From positions 14,446,001 to 14,510,000 of the forward strand of contig CM075103.1 of assembly GCA_037576195.1 (NCBI GenBank): 64,000 nt of DNA, read 5' to 3'. This stretch comes from Phytoseiulus persimilis (taxonomy: Eukaryota > Arthropoda > Arachnida > Mesostigmata > Phytoseiidae). The position numbers and the translations under genes are program-made. The notes beneath the pieces were generated by a model. That model did no database searches. It saw only the letters and a list, made by a program, of their open reading frames with translations, and was not told where the DNA came from. Within the stretch, counting starts at the first letter, position 1. Every line of letters starts with the position of its first letter. Positions 47,051-57,377 of this stretch are shown here, piece after piece.

Positions 47051-47453
47051 TTGGTTGGAGCCCGCGTGTGGCTGGCGAGACCGCATTGTGCCCTCGTGGT
47101 GCGGAGCGGTGCTCTGGAAGCCAGCGTACGCATTCACTCATCGAGCGATAGACTCGTCCGCTCCCTCGATCGGACCTTTCACAGCGGCCTGCTTGTCCGT
47201 CGCTTGAGTACATCAATAATAACGATTTGGCTCCGCGCGATAACCTCGGCATGTGGGGATTGTTATTCCACGTTCATTAGACATTCATGGCTTTGATCGA
47301 GTCCTGAGTTCCATTAATGGAGCCATCGGCCTCATTTTTACTCGATTACTTACTGAGCTTTTGGAAGCAACTCCATCGAGGGTTGGACAAATAACGCTGG
47401 ACTCTGAAGCGGAGCGGATCAATCAGGATAGCAACCCGAAGCTCCATTCCTGA
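47051..47453 (+). pseudogene. Two consecutive galectin-like C-terminal blocks
   Basis: 47,051-47,296 has EASVRIHSSSDRLVRSLDRT then FHSGLLVRRLSTSIITIWLR. The overlapping frame 47,253-47,453 has DRVLSSINGAIGLIFTRLLT then RVGQITLDSEA. Both follow F-x-V-x-(N)G...F-x-xR...I-x-x-I-x-L. The phrase VRIHSSSDRLVRS resembles IRIKSSDRFSR at about 49,210, an internal similarity at the same expected place. Confidence 0.28.
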
Positions 47454-47761
47454 ACGACCAGAATGTGCCTGTAAGGGGGTGATTCCAGATTCATCCCTTC
47501 ACCGAAATTCAGAAAACATTGCCCTCAAAATCTATGTCTGTTCGTTCAGGCTAGAGATGTCATTCGTTCTAATCATGCCGGAACGCCGGGTCTGGAAGAA
47601 AACACGAATCAGCTTCTGCGCTCAACGAGGGCGGGACGGATGAGGAAACGAGGAAAAGTCACACGATCGTGATTGACATTGATCGCTATGATCTCATCGA
47701 ATAAGGGAGTCGATGGATAATCGATAAATTCGTAACAGCTCGATGAAGTCACCGAGGCTGA

Positions 47762-47870
47762 TTGACGCTCGAAATCTTTTCTGTACGCCCTGTGACGGCT
47801 TGCGAGCAGAACAACACTGTGGTTAACCTAATCTTGGATTATTTCGGCTCCGCGTCAAGATCGGTGTGCA
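47762..47870 (+). pseudogene. Galectin-like central segment
   Basis: The frame opens TLEIFSVRPVTACEQNNTVV and NLILDYFG, resembling the FHFxVRP...VVxN element. It leads directly into the 16-bp repeat array, which interrupts any continuation. Confidence 0.22.
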
Positions 47871-47934
47871 CCCGAGATTCCGGAAACCTAAGATACCGAA
47901 AACCCAGAGTGCCGAACGCTCGCGATTCCGAGAA
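47871..47934 (-). repeat. Four units of a 16-bp repeat (inverted relative to 48,911-48,972)
   Basis: Four successive 16-base units with consensus CCCRGARTNCCGRAAA on this strand. The reverse complement is TTTYCGGNAYTCYGGG, the same unit as in the array one kilobase downstream. Confidence 0.8.
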
Positions 47935-48100
47935 TCCCCCCCCCGGCCAGATCACATCAACCGAAGCTTCTATGCGGAGCGCGGATTCCAGCCAGGGAGG
48001 CCTCCGTGATGCCCGGGGCGGACCGGTGATTCGACGTTCCATTCCCCTGGTTTTGCGTGAGGTCCATGGAAAGGACCGCGTTTGTCGCGCGTGGACTGAT

Positions 48101-48128
48101 TTTTCGGGTCATCCGGAGAACCCGAAAA
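48101..48128. repeat. Short perfect inverted repeat (9-bp arms)
   Basis: TTTTCGGGT at 48,101-48,109 and its reverse complement ACCCGAAAA at 48,120-48,128, separated by 10 bases. It lies between the two 16-bp repeat arrays. No T-tract follows, so I do not call it a terminator. Confidence 0.6.
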
Positions 48129-48910
48129 TTATTAACTGGAATTGAGTTCCCCGACGAGTCCTTCAGAGGCAAGGAAACAGCTCGCGCGAGTTGACACAGA
48201 TATGAGCAGCTGGGATAATATATGAGCACCTGGTTCACCTTCCATCGGGCGTAATTTTCCCCACCTCAGGAGCTGCGAGCTCATCTCTGGACTCCTCAAA
48301 GTCCAACTAAGTCGCGATGGAATGCTCGATGGACGGGGTGACAGGGTTGGAAAACCTCGTTTGTGACATGATGTTTCGTGGATGATTCTTGATCAGTTTT
48401 AATTCCCACAAGCTCCGTTTGCATGCGGCAGAACTCATGCGGAGAGTTAGGAGAAGCTACGCTACGCTAGTGTTTTCGGAGCCCAGTATCCTCAAGGTCA
48501 TTTCGGGAGGCCGGGGAGAAGTTCCGGAGAGAGTGCCCAACTCAGTCGTAGCCCAGAGTGGACCAATCTGATCGCGAGCCAAAAATGTCGTGAGTTATCA
48601 AAATATTAGCCCGAAAATATGAAGCGGAATGAAGTTATTCGCTGGTCGAGAAGATACCCAACGTGGAGAAAGCTCAAAACATTCTAGACTTCCGAGCGCG
48701 GGGTTCACGTTCAACTCGACGGAGCATCGAGGTTTCAGAGCCCATCTGTCAGAGAAAGCTCTGGTACCGATTCTAGCCGTCTGGGTGGGATGAGACAGAG
48801 TCATCCTCTCGGGGAAACACGGGAGAACCAAGGGAAAACGATATTCCAGCATGGCCAGCCTCGGCGTTCGGCATTGAAAGCTCATCTGCTTCACGAGGGT
48901 GGGGAACAGC

Positions 48911-48972
48911 TTTCGGCATTCCAAGTTTTCTGTATTCCGGGTTTCCGGCATTCTGGGTTTCCGGGATCCCGG
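48911..48972 (+). repeat. Four units of a 16-bp repeat (TTTCCGGCATTCYGGG type)
   Basis: Units of 15, 16, 16 and 15 bases, each reading close to TTTCCGGCATTCTGGG. It pairs with the inverted four-unit array at 47,871-47,934, so the two could fold together as an imperfect stem around a loop of about 980 bases. Confidence 0.8.
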
Positions 48973-48984
48973 TGAAGCTGGCGC

Positions 48985-49577
48985 ACACTCACTCACTCTT
49001 GTTCTGTCGTAAACCGGAGCCCGAGATCACTTCACTTTGGAAGTATCATTTGAGCGGCAGTTTTCGTATGAACGGATTCTGCCTCCGGTGCCAGAGATTC
49101 ATCGCCACGGGCTCCAAGTCCAAATGTGACAACCTCTCGGGGTGTGTCAATGGTAGCGAGTATTGGGATAGATATTATCCGCTAGTTTCAGATGGGCGGC
49201 CGTGTTCGATACGCATTAAGTCGAGCGATCGCTTCTCGAGGATTCATGGTCCGGACTCATGCATTCGCGTTTTTTTTTTTTGTCTCGACTCCGATCCGCT
49301 CCAACCTCAAGTGGTGGTAGCAGTCAAACACGACTGCCATCAGTGTGCAGTTTTAGCTTTCAGCATAAAAATCGCCGAAGCCCTTGTGTGGTTGCGCGCA
49401 CTCTACCCAGCAGACACCACCCTGAAACAAACCTGTCATTAGAAACACGATATCCGCTCCACGAAGTTTCGAAGAGGGCTCAATGACTTCAAAAAAGATG
49501 GAATCGACTTCAATGATACCTTCACGACTCGCAGTTGCGTTCGCCTGTTTGTAGGTCTAAAAAAGTGTTGTGTCGTT
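48985..49577 (+). pseudogene. Galectin-like central and C-terminal blocks, frame-broken
   Basis: The frame from 48,985 reads NGFCLRCQRFIATG, then SGCVNGSEYWDRYYPLVSDG and RPCSIRIKSSDRFSRI, resembling the VxNS...W...P(F/L)xxGxPFxIxI succession. After a T12 run at 49,270 similarity is lost. A separate frame at 49,443-49,577 reads LNDFKKDGIDFNDTFTTRSC, a closing F...DGxxFNDxFxxR block. Confidence 0.3.
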
Positions 49578-49999
49578 AGTGGGTTCTCTCATTTTTCCTG
49601 CTCTCATGCGGTTTCACTTCTCTCCGATTTGATGAGAAACCCAACGATCATCGTCGCCTTCAGAGCTTCGAGTGTGAAGAACCGGGGAGTTCGCGATGAG
49701 TTGGTCACGACCCTGCTCAGCATTTGTAAAATGAGAAAAATTGGGAGAGATAGAACACTGGAGCGAGAATGAGAACGAACGACTCAAACTGAAGTTCGAC
49801 ATTAGCTGATTTATTGATTCTTTTGTCGGTTCTCTCCCGATGGTACTCCTAATCGGAACGCCTCCCGCAGCCCTGGTGCGGGTCTCCCCGATCATCGAAG
49901 AATAATGCGGGAATATCGTTCTCGAAGTAGAGAACAACGTGTATGAATAGAAGGAGAGCATGTTTATTCTGGGCCCTCTAAGGTCCCCACAGGATCTTC

Positions 50000-50290
50000 A
50001 TGTTTCCTGCGGTTCCTTCTGTTAGGCGGATTTCTGCCGTTGTCGGGCTCAAACGTGCCGATTTCAGCCTCGCCGCGCATCTCCGCTACTTAGACGGGGC
50101 CGCGACTTCTCGGGAGTTCGAAGTTACGGACGAAAGCCTTACCGAAGACCCATCACAGTTTTTTTTGTTCGTGACTACAATCTCCGCCACGGGTCATATC
50201 GGGGAATCTGTATCACATTACTCGCGGAGAATATTCACATTTCGAAAAATCGAGATCGATTCGTTGCTCAATGTCCGTTGCTGCTTGTGA
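50000..50290 (+). CDS. Galectin-like open frame covering central and C-terminal blocks
   Basis: One uninterrupted frame of 96 codons: RRISAVVGLKRADFSLAAHL, then SQFFLFVTTISATGHIGESV and SHYSRRIFTFRKIEIDSLLN. I-x-V-x-G...ADFSL fits the N-terminal strands, and FxxFV...GHIxESxxHYSRRI...IDSLxN fits the closing FxVxxNGxHxxxFxHR...IDxL block. The middle (DVxxHxxxR) is weak. Confidence 0.33.
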   Translation: MFPAVPSVRRISAVVGLKRADFSLAAHLRYLDGAATSREFEVTDESLTEDPSQFFLFVTTISATGHIGESVSHYSRRIFTFRKIEIDSLLNVRCCL

Positions 50291-50299
50291 TGGAAATAA

Positions 50300-50599
50300 A
50301 TGTTAGAACTCAACAATCGAAACAGAGCTCAACGATGGGGAAATCGGCTCGAGACAGCAGAGATAACGGCCCACTGCAGAGTTCCGACTGTTCCGAGAGC
50401 GGGGACATCTCGTGGGGACATCATCGAGCTTCCACGGCTCGGCTCGACGGTTCCAAGCGTCGGAGAAATCTATCCACTGAACGTGAGTTTTCTGCCGGGG
50501 ATACCTCCCGGTATGCTGCCGAATCGTACCATTTACTACAAAGGAGAACCCTTTCATGGAGGTGAACAGAGCGAGCAATGGTTCGCTCTCTCCCTGTGA
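50300..50599 (+). CDS. Galectin-like N-terminal block
   Basis: The frame ends IYPLNVSFLPGIPPGMLPNR, TIYYKGEPF, EQWFALSL and TGA. YPLNVSFLPGIPPGxxxxRxIxYKGxP...QWFALSL agrees well with the start of a galectin CRD (PxxxxLPGGLxPGxxIxIxGxV...RFxxxL). A GTGAGT lies inside it at about 50,480. Termination right after FALSL means the rest must be spliced on or lost. Confidence 0.33.
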   Translation: MLELNNRNRAQRWGNRLETAEITAHCRVPTVPRAGTSRGDIIELPRLGSTVPSVGEIYPLNVSFLPGIPPGMLPNRTIYYKGEPFHGGEQSEQWFALSL

Positions 50600-50943
50600 G
50601 CTAATTGGGACGGCTCTGAGAAATTAACACCGTTCGTAATGGATAACAGTAGCAACCCTCGTCGCTTTCCGAGAGAGCACAGAAAGGAACGCCACCATCG
50701 ACCGTCCGAAATAGGATGTCGCTATCGAGACCAGGGGAGGGATTGGATGGCTCGACGAATTTCCTCGTAGTCGCTTCTCCAACTCGAAAACAGGCTCAGG
50801 AGCGAAGACTGGCGCATCGTCCTATTGCTAGCCCACTCCACTGACCATCATGACAATTCGGGGCTCTCAAGCTCCAAGATCATGTCATTGAACCAAGGTC
50901 GAAGTACGCTAAACTCGCGCGTACGAGGCATCTTCTTTTCCAG

Positions 50944-51243
50944 ACAGATCACGACTTTCATCTAACGATTGCAATCGGAAGTGAAGAAAATTCCGCCCAC
51001 GTTGATGTTATTGGAATTTCTGTCTTCATTTGAATTCGTTCAGCCTTACGAGTTCCGACCACATTCCTTTCGTGGAAGTTTTCAGCCTCCAGTGGGAGGG
51101 TTCTTCATTTGCGCGTTTTTCGGGCAATCTATAGTCTCCAAGAAATCCAATCTTTGAAACAATCGAGGGATGAGTTTGAGGAGCGAACGATTTTCGATTG
51201 CTTTCGAAATCCTCAACTGTCTTCGGATACCAAAAAAATCTAA
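50944..51243 (+). pseudogene. Galectin-like exon pieces behind an acceptor, frame-broken
   Basis: Acceptor ATCTTCTTTTCCAG ends at 50,943. The phase-0 frame reads TDHDFHLTIAIGSEENSAHV then DVIGISVFI and TGA at 51,031. Other frames then give PPVGGFFICAFFGQSIVSKK (to 51,157) and DEFEERTIFDCFRNPQLSSD (to about 51,243). These match central, early C-terminal and late C-terminal CRD strands in the right order over 300 bases with two shifts. Confidence 0.3.
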
Positions 51244-51892
51244 AGGCGTCCTCAAAATATGCTTTTTCCAATAAGGCTCTCCGTTCTGAGAATGGAGCTC
51301 CCATTCTTTCATCTGTCTCAAAGGTTTATCACTCGATCGAATCCATCTCATCCATAGTGTAAACCACAGAATAATTCACTCATCTCAGGTGTTTCCCGCT
51401 GGAAAACAAGGAAATTTTCCACCACAAACGAATAGACAAAGATTTCCGGACATTTCCTGTTCTCTGAAAGTTCTACTTACCATAACTTATCTATTAGACT
51501 GCTCATCGTGTTCTAAGCTTCGGCTTCTAAGCCTCGAATGCGTCGGAATGATCTATAAACAAGACAGTTGGTATTGGCAATATTAATCAGAGTTTCAATT
51601 CTACACCTACCATATCTAGCATCGAATCAAAGCTGGATCGATTCATCACCAACGGATGACTCATCCATTGGCTCCATATAAGGGTCGATGCCCCTATCCC
51701 TCGAAGGAACCGTAGTTTGATAGTATTCAGGGGGACCGGTAGACGCATCCAGTACGGCTCGGAAACGCGTATTTACTTCTTTAGGCTTTTCGCGTCGTGA
51801 GTATCTTTTGCTGAGAACCGCAACGATCTCCGCAAGTCTCTAACATTCATCAAAACATGCAGCGTTGTTGACACTTATCCGCAGCCTTGCAG
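51244..51892. other. Gap without a recognised gene
   Basis: Includes short serine-rich frames and a donor consensus GTGAGT near 51,797. An acceptor-like CCGCAGCCTTGCAG ends the stretch. Confidence 0.55.
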
Positions 51893-51918
51893 GAGGCTAT
51901 TCTTGGAGGTGATCCACG

Positions 51919-52461
51919 ATGATGAACTTGCTTTCGCATCTGATTTCACTGCTGGGCCATGGGTATGAACATAACAAGGGGACTCCCGAAAGGACGGGAG
52001 CGTTGCGATTGCTTTCGGGGACATTGCCCCGCAGCCGCACTTACGGAACGAGTTCCGTTACGTCCGTCGTTCGACCGTTTTCGGCTGTGGCGAGAAGCGC
52101 CGGTTGTCAATGGGCGGATCGAGTACAACTTGTTGATTGTGATACACGACATTTTTCCCTCATTACTTTCTATATACGTCCACTGCGGGGCTCGATCGTC
52201 CGGTCACCAGGGAATGGGCTCGGTTGTACTAAAGTTCGCCTCATCACAAATACAGTGGTCCGAGAGTGCGATAGAGCAACAAAGTCCGGATCGGTGACCA
52301 GAACTAGCTTCCTGCTGAAATCGAGAGGTCACATCGAGCAAAAAAAATTGTCGCGGAAGGTCGTCCGCTTCGCCCGCAAAGAGTTCGAGTTCGAGCTGAA
52401 GGATACTCGCCATGAAAATCTGGGCTCTTACAGGACCCCGGTTCAATTCATATGGCTCTGA
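51919..52461 (+). CDS. Longest uninterrupted galectin-like frame (180 codons)
   Basis: The galectin-like part is about 52,066-52,461. In order: VRPFSAVARSAGCQWADRVQ, CDTRHFSLITFYIRPLRG, CTKVRLITNTVVRECDRATK, then RKEFEFELKDTRHENLGSYR and TPVQFIWL before TGA. These line up with PFxxxL...DxxxI, RxFSLxxF, the xVRxxxNxVVRN element and FxFxL...F-xR-x-P...IxxL. W, E and R of the WGxEER motif are absent, so sugar binding as in classical galectins would not be expected. Confidence 0.33.
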   Translation: MMNLLSHLISLLGHGYEHNKGTPERTGALRLLSGTLPRSRTYGTSSVTSVVRPFSAVARSAGCQWADRVQLVDCDTRHFSLITFYIRPLRGSIVRSPGNGLGCTKVRLITNTVVRECDRATKSGSVTRTSFLLKSRGHIEQKKLSRKVVRFARKEFEFELKDTRHENLGSYRTPVQFIWL

Positions 52462-54939
52462 GATAGCTGGTCCCACGATCGGAGACATCGTCGATCTATC
52501 CGGCAACGATATATGGTAGTCTCAGACATTGCGAGAATGCATTTCCGCTCATCGCTTCTCTGAACTTTCAGTGTACGAGTCACGAAGCTCTTGAGAAAGA
52601 ACTTCGGTAGCTTGCGTGATCAATCAGTGTGGAGGAAACCTGCGAGGCCTCCAATTGTTACCGGAATCCAGCGGATCCGATGCTCGTCGAAAGAGTGTCG
52701 CAATTCATGTACGGCAAAAACTCCCCGGACCCTGTTTATATCTCGATGGCGTTGTGATCTGACGAGCGGCCTACTGTTAGGTGCTCTTGAAATTCAGCTA
52801 TCGTCTCTCACTGAAATCCGCGACGCAGAGGTCGAGCAAACTCACTCTTACCGAAGTTGCGTCAACCCATCCGTGGGAAAGAAACGGGCTTCCTCCGACC
52901 CTCCGTGCCAATTATCTCCCGACTCGCTCAGTTAGTGCTCCTAGGCTTTCGAGATCCACCAAAACGCCGACTGAACTTGGGTTGTACAAGCAACACCACA
53001 TCTCGTTCTCCATTTTACTCCTTTTCCGTTCGATTCGTGCGCTCAGCATGCGATCCGCCCAGTCGAACGGGATCACGACGTCACTGGAGTCCGAAGCGGG
53101 CGGAAGTAGACTCAATTCACAGAGCTCTCCTGTTTTCTAACTGCAAACGAAGAGCGGGCCTTGGGCAATGGAGGGGTTGTTCCGCAACTAAACTGGACTC
53201 GGTGAGATGCGAAGATCCGGTGCGCGGGACGCGAGTGATTGCGGTGAGAAAGGCGAAATCGAGGCCTCCGCGGCGGCGGGAGCAGAACAAAAAGGAGAAA
53301 AACACGGTAGGCTGAGCAGTGGAAGAGGATCACTTCGGCAGTTCTGGTAGATGCAGTAGAAAAGCGGAAAACAATGTTGCCAGCCAAACAAGAATCACAA
53401 CACGAGAATGAGACGAGGGAAAAAACAAGACTAATGTTGTTTGTAGAGGGAGATTCCAACGTCACGGGTTCGGGAGTTGGCTAGCTCCTTGTTTGCCGGT
53501 GGACACAACATTAATTCTGCTCTGTTTCGTTGCCTCTAACTTCATCTCCTGCATCTTCTCCTGATCTTCTTTTTCTTCCTTATGTCGCTCCCGTTACCCT
53601 TTGCAGCGTTTTTAGCGAGTCGAGAGCGTTCGTCTGCTCCATATGCTCGACTTCGGGTTCGTTCCTTCTATCCCATTCGCTTCCTCGACTGAACGAAATT
53701 TCCGTTCTTGCTCAGGCCAATGGTTCGTTTTTCGAATCCTTGATGAGTCTCACTCCTATTTGTTCAGATTCAAAAAGAAGCCGCGAAGTTCACCGTTCGA
53801 GTTCCGTTCGATTGGAGTTGGCTCCAAATCGGATCCCTCCGACGAGTTTCGCGGCTGACGGCGAAATTCCCTTGTTGGGACGAGATTCCCATCGGGAAAC
53901 AATTCCCACGGCCCAGGATGGCTGGGAATAATCTTCAACTCCACGAGCGACACCGAGCGAGTAGCTTATTTGACGTCATTGTCGTTCGGTTCCTTTCCGG
54001 GTTCACTCTGAACTATATTCCATCGTCCTGTGTTCCTTGTATCATTTCCTCGTACTCCAGAGCTGCCATATAGCTACCCCTCTTTTTCCGCGCCGTTTTG
54101 GCTGTCGTTCTCATCGGTCTCAGCCAGCCACGCGTTCCCTTCCGCCTCGTTTCCTTTTTCTGCACCCACTCACATTGCGAAGTATTCTGTCTTGGTGCTC
54201 TTCCCCTTTCCTCGCGCGCTCACTTTCTCCGTGAACTGTCTCCGGCTGTTTTACGAGGCGCTGCCCCTTCCACTCTCAATTCCAACGAGCTATTGAGTGA
54301 AGCGCTAGACTGAACGGTTATCTCGTAGCGCTCAGAATCTTTGGAGCTATAAGAATGATCTGCTAGAAGGGGATTCCAAGTAGGCCCGGAACGGGCTTTC
54401 TAAACGCTATCGCTCGGAGAAGCCTCCTTCACTGAGTGGGTCAGTGTCTTGCTCGGAACACTGTCAAGGCGGGAATTTTCAAAAAGTTACGGCGGCGGCT
54501 TCTCTGGCTGTCGGCGAGTTCAGCGTCAAAACGGCGCTCAGTCATCCCTGAAGGATCGCTACCAAAGTCTCGATTGGCTCATTTGATTTCGGGATTTTGA
54601 CCGAGAAGCGCGACCGGAGAACTCGACTGGAGGTTTTCACTCAGGCCGTGATCTTGGGGGGTCCCTTCGACAGCAACGGCTGACCGCTAAGCGTTCGGAC
54701 GAGCGAGCGAACGGCGGAACAAGCACCAATTGACTTCAATTATAGAAAAGCTGCTTCTGGCTGCGCTAGACGGCCGAATAGTGGGGCGTGCGTAGCTGAA
54801 ATGCTGTCTTGCTCGGCTTGCCCTCCGATCCGCCGTCCGTCATGCGTGTCTGTATCTATTCCACTCTCGTTCCTTCGTGGCTCTCACCGGCTTGAGGTCC
54901 TGCTCGCGTGTGCGAGCGCGCTGAAATTAAATTAAGTAG
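52462..54939. other. Gap without a recognised gene (2.5 kb)
   Basis: Contains small frames such as 52,591-52,935 and 52,857-53,315, pyrimidine-rich stretches at 53,540-53,760 and 54,020-54,290, and no domain I can name on either strand. Confidence 0.55.
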
Positions 54940-55104
54940 CCGGCCTTAATTATCGTCAGTTTTGTTCTGGGGAGGAAGTGCATCATTGCCGCCGAATTTT
55001 CCCCCGAAATCAGCGGACTGCTGTCTCTCATTATCACTAAGATGCGGCAATGCTGCTGGATCGGATTGAAGAATGGCGTTGTTGTTGTTTCGCTGGGCTC
55101 CACA
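54940..55104 (+). CDS. Exon-like segment ending at a perfect donor, possible galectin-like
   Basis: An open stretch of 55 codons after an in-frame TAG at 54,937-54,939 ends at GTGAGT (55,105). It includes ALIIVSFVLGRKCIIAAEFS, LLSLIITKM and WIGLKNGVVVVSLGST. LxLIIxKxxxxxWIxLKNGVVVxSL could be a closing CRD block. The minus strand is also open here with strand-like peptides, so the call is weak. Confidence 0.22.
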
Positions 55105-55234
55105 GTGAGTCGAAAATACTTGCGGCGGACATTCCTCAAACAGCCGGTCTCGATCATTCCGAGGTAACGGAGGCTCCTCCGAAAAAGATCGGCAACGCAA
55201 TAGCTTCCCACCTCATATAGGAACTCATTGATTC

Positions 55235-55453
55235 TTGCTCAGTGTCCTAAAAGTTGGCACACTCCCGGAAATCGTATCACAACACATGGCACACTTTGTG
55301 TTTTGGACGGCATCAACTCGAGCGGGGATTTCCGTGCAATCGCCGAACGGTGAGCTCCTCTCAAAGAAGCTCTCGAGAAAACCGAGCTCGAGGGTGCACT
55401 TGTCGAGCCTGGTATGCAGAGCGGAGCGCACAGGGTGGAGGAATGACTCTTAG
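55235..55453 (+). CDS. Open frame, possible galectin-like central segment
   Basis: The frame includes HMAHFVFWTASTRAGISVQS then a basic hydrophilic part. HFVFWTASTRAGISVQ aligns with WFALFTPDRESLGVSIL of the copy at 44,887, a similarity in spacing and residues at the expected strand. No splice support. Confidence 0.2.
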   Translation: MLSVLKVGTLPEIVSQHMAHFVFWTASTRAGISVQSPNGELLSKKLSRKPSSRVHLSSLVCRAERTGWRNDS

Positions 55454-55954
55454 GAACTCTAGACACACCATGGATGCCAAGAGGTGCGAAGCCGTGGTCT
55501 TGATTTGTGGAGTGTAAGAGTTGTGACCGGAGCCTGAACCACGGACCAGAATCAACTACTGGGCTCTCGACCCCCGAGACCGAAGCTCTTGGTTCCCGGA
55601 ACGGAGAAGAAACGAACAGTCGCACCTTGAGCAGATACAGATAACGTTAACAGAGAGACCTGCGAGATTGGCACATCTTAGAGCTATGGTTCTGTCGTGA
55701 GGTGGCTCAGGCTTCCCGAAGTGACTAGAACGGTTATCATGGTGAGGAGCAAATCGAGAAAACCATGTCGTAACGATTCGAATCCTACGTTGTTTTCCAT
55801 AAATTATCTACTCAAAATCTCTACTCCTTTTCCATAAACTCTACTTCCATGGAAAATTTGGTACTGTAAATTTGGTATTTGGTGTGGCGTCCGAATTGAG
55901 TGGAGGCCGAACCAGAGTCGAGTTTGATTACACCTCCTCTACGACGAGGTTAGC

Positions 55955-56270
55955 TTGATCAATGGACCCGATGCTTGCATCGCACGTTCAGACAAGGGAA
56001 TCGGATTCGAGTCAGTCCGTGCAGGGAATCAATGGCTTCTCTCGGATAGCTATTCCCGGCTATTCACTTCGAATCACCCAAGTTCAAACGTGTGGTTCGA
56101 ATGTGGTCCCTGTGTTCGAGAGGGCGCATCGTCGTCCTCGCGAATGACTTTGTCAACGAGTTCGCCTACTCGTCAGACCGGAATCGTGCGAGATGATGCA
56201 AGTTCTAAAGCCGGACGTGTTCAACTTCCACGGCGATAATCTTTTATGTGCTCACAATAACCATGCGAGG
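55955..56270 (+). pseudogene. Galectin-like fragments, frame-broken
   Basis: One frame reads NGPDACIARSDKGIGFESVR then AGNQWLLSDSYSRLF, resembling N-terminal strands with a QW element. Another, near 56,125-56,195, reads RIVVLANDFVNEFAYSSDRN, followed one base out of frame by LKPDVFNFHGDNLLC. The latter two resemble FxVxANxxFxxFxxR...VxxFxGD. Two shifts are needed to join them. Confidence 0.28.
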
Positions 56271-57161
56271 CGACGGCATGCGGGCGTAGGCTGAACGGAG
56301 TCCAAAATACTCTCACCGACTCCTTGAGGTTTTCGGCTTTGATTCTGCAGCCAAATCGAGCGGCGGCGGATCAATGCAGTGAAGCGACAACAACAAAGGC
56401 AACGGAGAGGACCTAAAAACGTCCGAAATCACGGCATCCGCTCACCCCCCGTGAGCTTCTTCCCTGTGGGGCTTCACTCTTGGGAGACCCATAGCGGCCA
56501 TGGCCAACTCACCGTGCATCGCCCATCCGAAAGTCTCACGTATAGTTCTTCGGTGGTTCTTTGGTTGGGGTTGGTTTTTACACAAAGCGGAACCATCTAA
56601 GCTGATGATTTCTGGCCTTTTTCTCTCTGTTCGCTCTTTCGCTTGTTTTGAGGCTTTTTATCAAAGGCTGGGCACACCGATGCCTCCGCGTCCCGCCGAG
56701 ATCTGGGGCCTCGCTCCAAAACTGCGCGTACGCACTTCGATTCCATTAATAACGCCATCAAGTAGGGGTTCCTCGTGGCCAGCATAGTAGGTACTGCAAT
56801 GCTATCTGTGGCCCTGGTCCCGGCTCTACCAGTCGGCGATTCCGGTTCCGCGAGCAGAACCGAACCTCCTTTGTTTTGACACCATCGCCGCGAAATAACG
56901 AGTTTCGGTGTCGAGTCCGAAACAGCGGCCCAGCTACCCGGAATCGCCGGTCACTCACAGTCGAGCGACGATCTCTTCGGAGCCGTACCTGAGCATAACG
57001 GGAGGTCCACAGTTCCGCCCTAAATTATGAACGCAGTGGCTGCTGTTTGTGGGGCTACTACCCGCAGTCCCGCGACGTGTTAAATCAAATATCCGCGTTG
57101 AGTTGAACAAGAAGGGCGTACCGGGCGCACTTCAATCTCAACACGGGTCCATGAATGAGTT
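56271..57161. other. Gap without a recognised gene
   Basis: Short open frames only. Nothing with domain features on either strand. Confidence 0.6.
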
Positions 57162-57377
57162 GTGGCTGACTCAATATTGAACGAGCTTCTCAAGCATTTT
57201 GAAGGCCTACCCCGAAACGGGGAAGCACGCGTTTTGCTTTTCGCGTCGGGAAAGAAAAGCGGGCGATCGGATTGGCTTACCGTGGACGTACTCCTCTTTT
57301 TGCTCGAGCTATTCATCTTCATCTTTCTCGCAGTTCTCCCTCAGAGTTCAACGGAATTGATTTGGGCGAAGTCTTAG
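57162..57377 (+). CDS. Open frame with hydrophobic stretch, possible galectin-like segment
   Basis: It contains LPRNGEARVLLFASGKKSGR then SDWLTVDVLLFLLELFIFIF. ARVLLFASG...DWLTVDVLLF could be the RFxxxLxxG...DVxLHF pair of strands. Equally the last 20 residues could be a membrane helix of an unrelated small protein. Confidence 0.2.
   Translation: MADSILNELLKHFEGLPRNGEARVLLFASGKKSGRSDWLTVDVLLFLLELFIFIFLAVLPQSSTELIWAKS

Noticed and set aside
52080..52297. Alternative plus-strand frame with VVNGRIEYNLLIVIHD and LLSIYVHCG as a C-terminal block
   Set aside because: It overlaps the longer 51,919-52,461 frame, which gives all blocks in order; both cannot be coding in the same copy.
54927..55211. 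Minus-strand frame with RKYFRLTVEPSE and TPFFNPIQQH
   Set aside because: Galectin-like look but opposite strand to a plus segment with a perfect donor; no order of blocks. Not resolved, not called.
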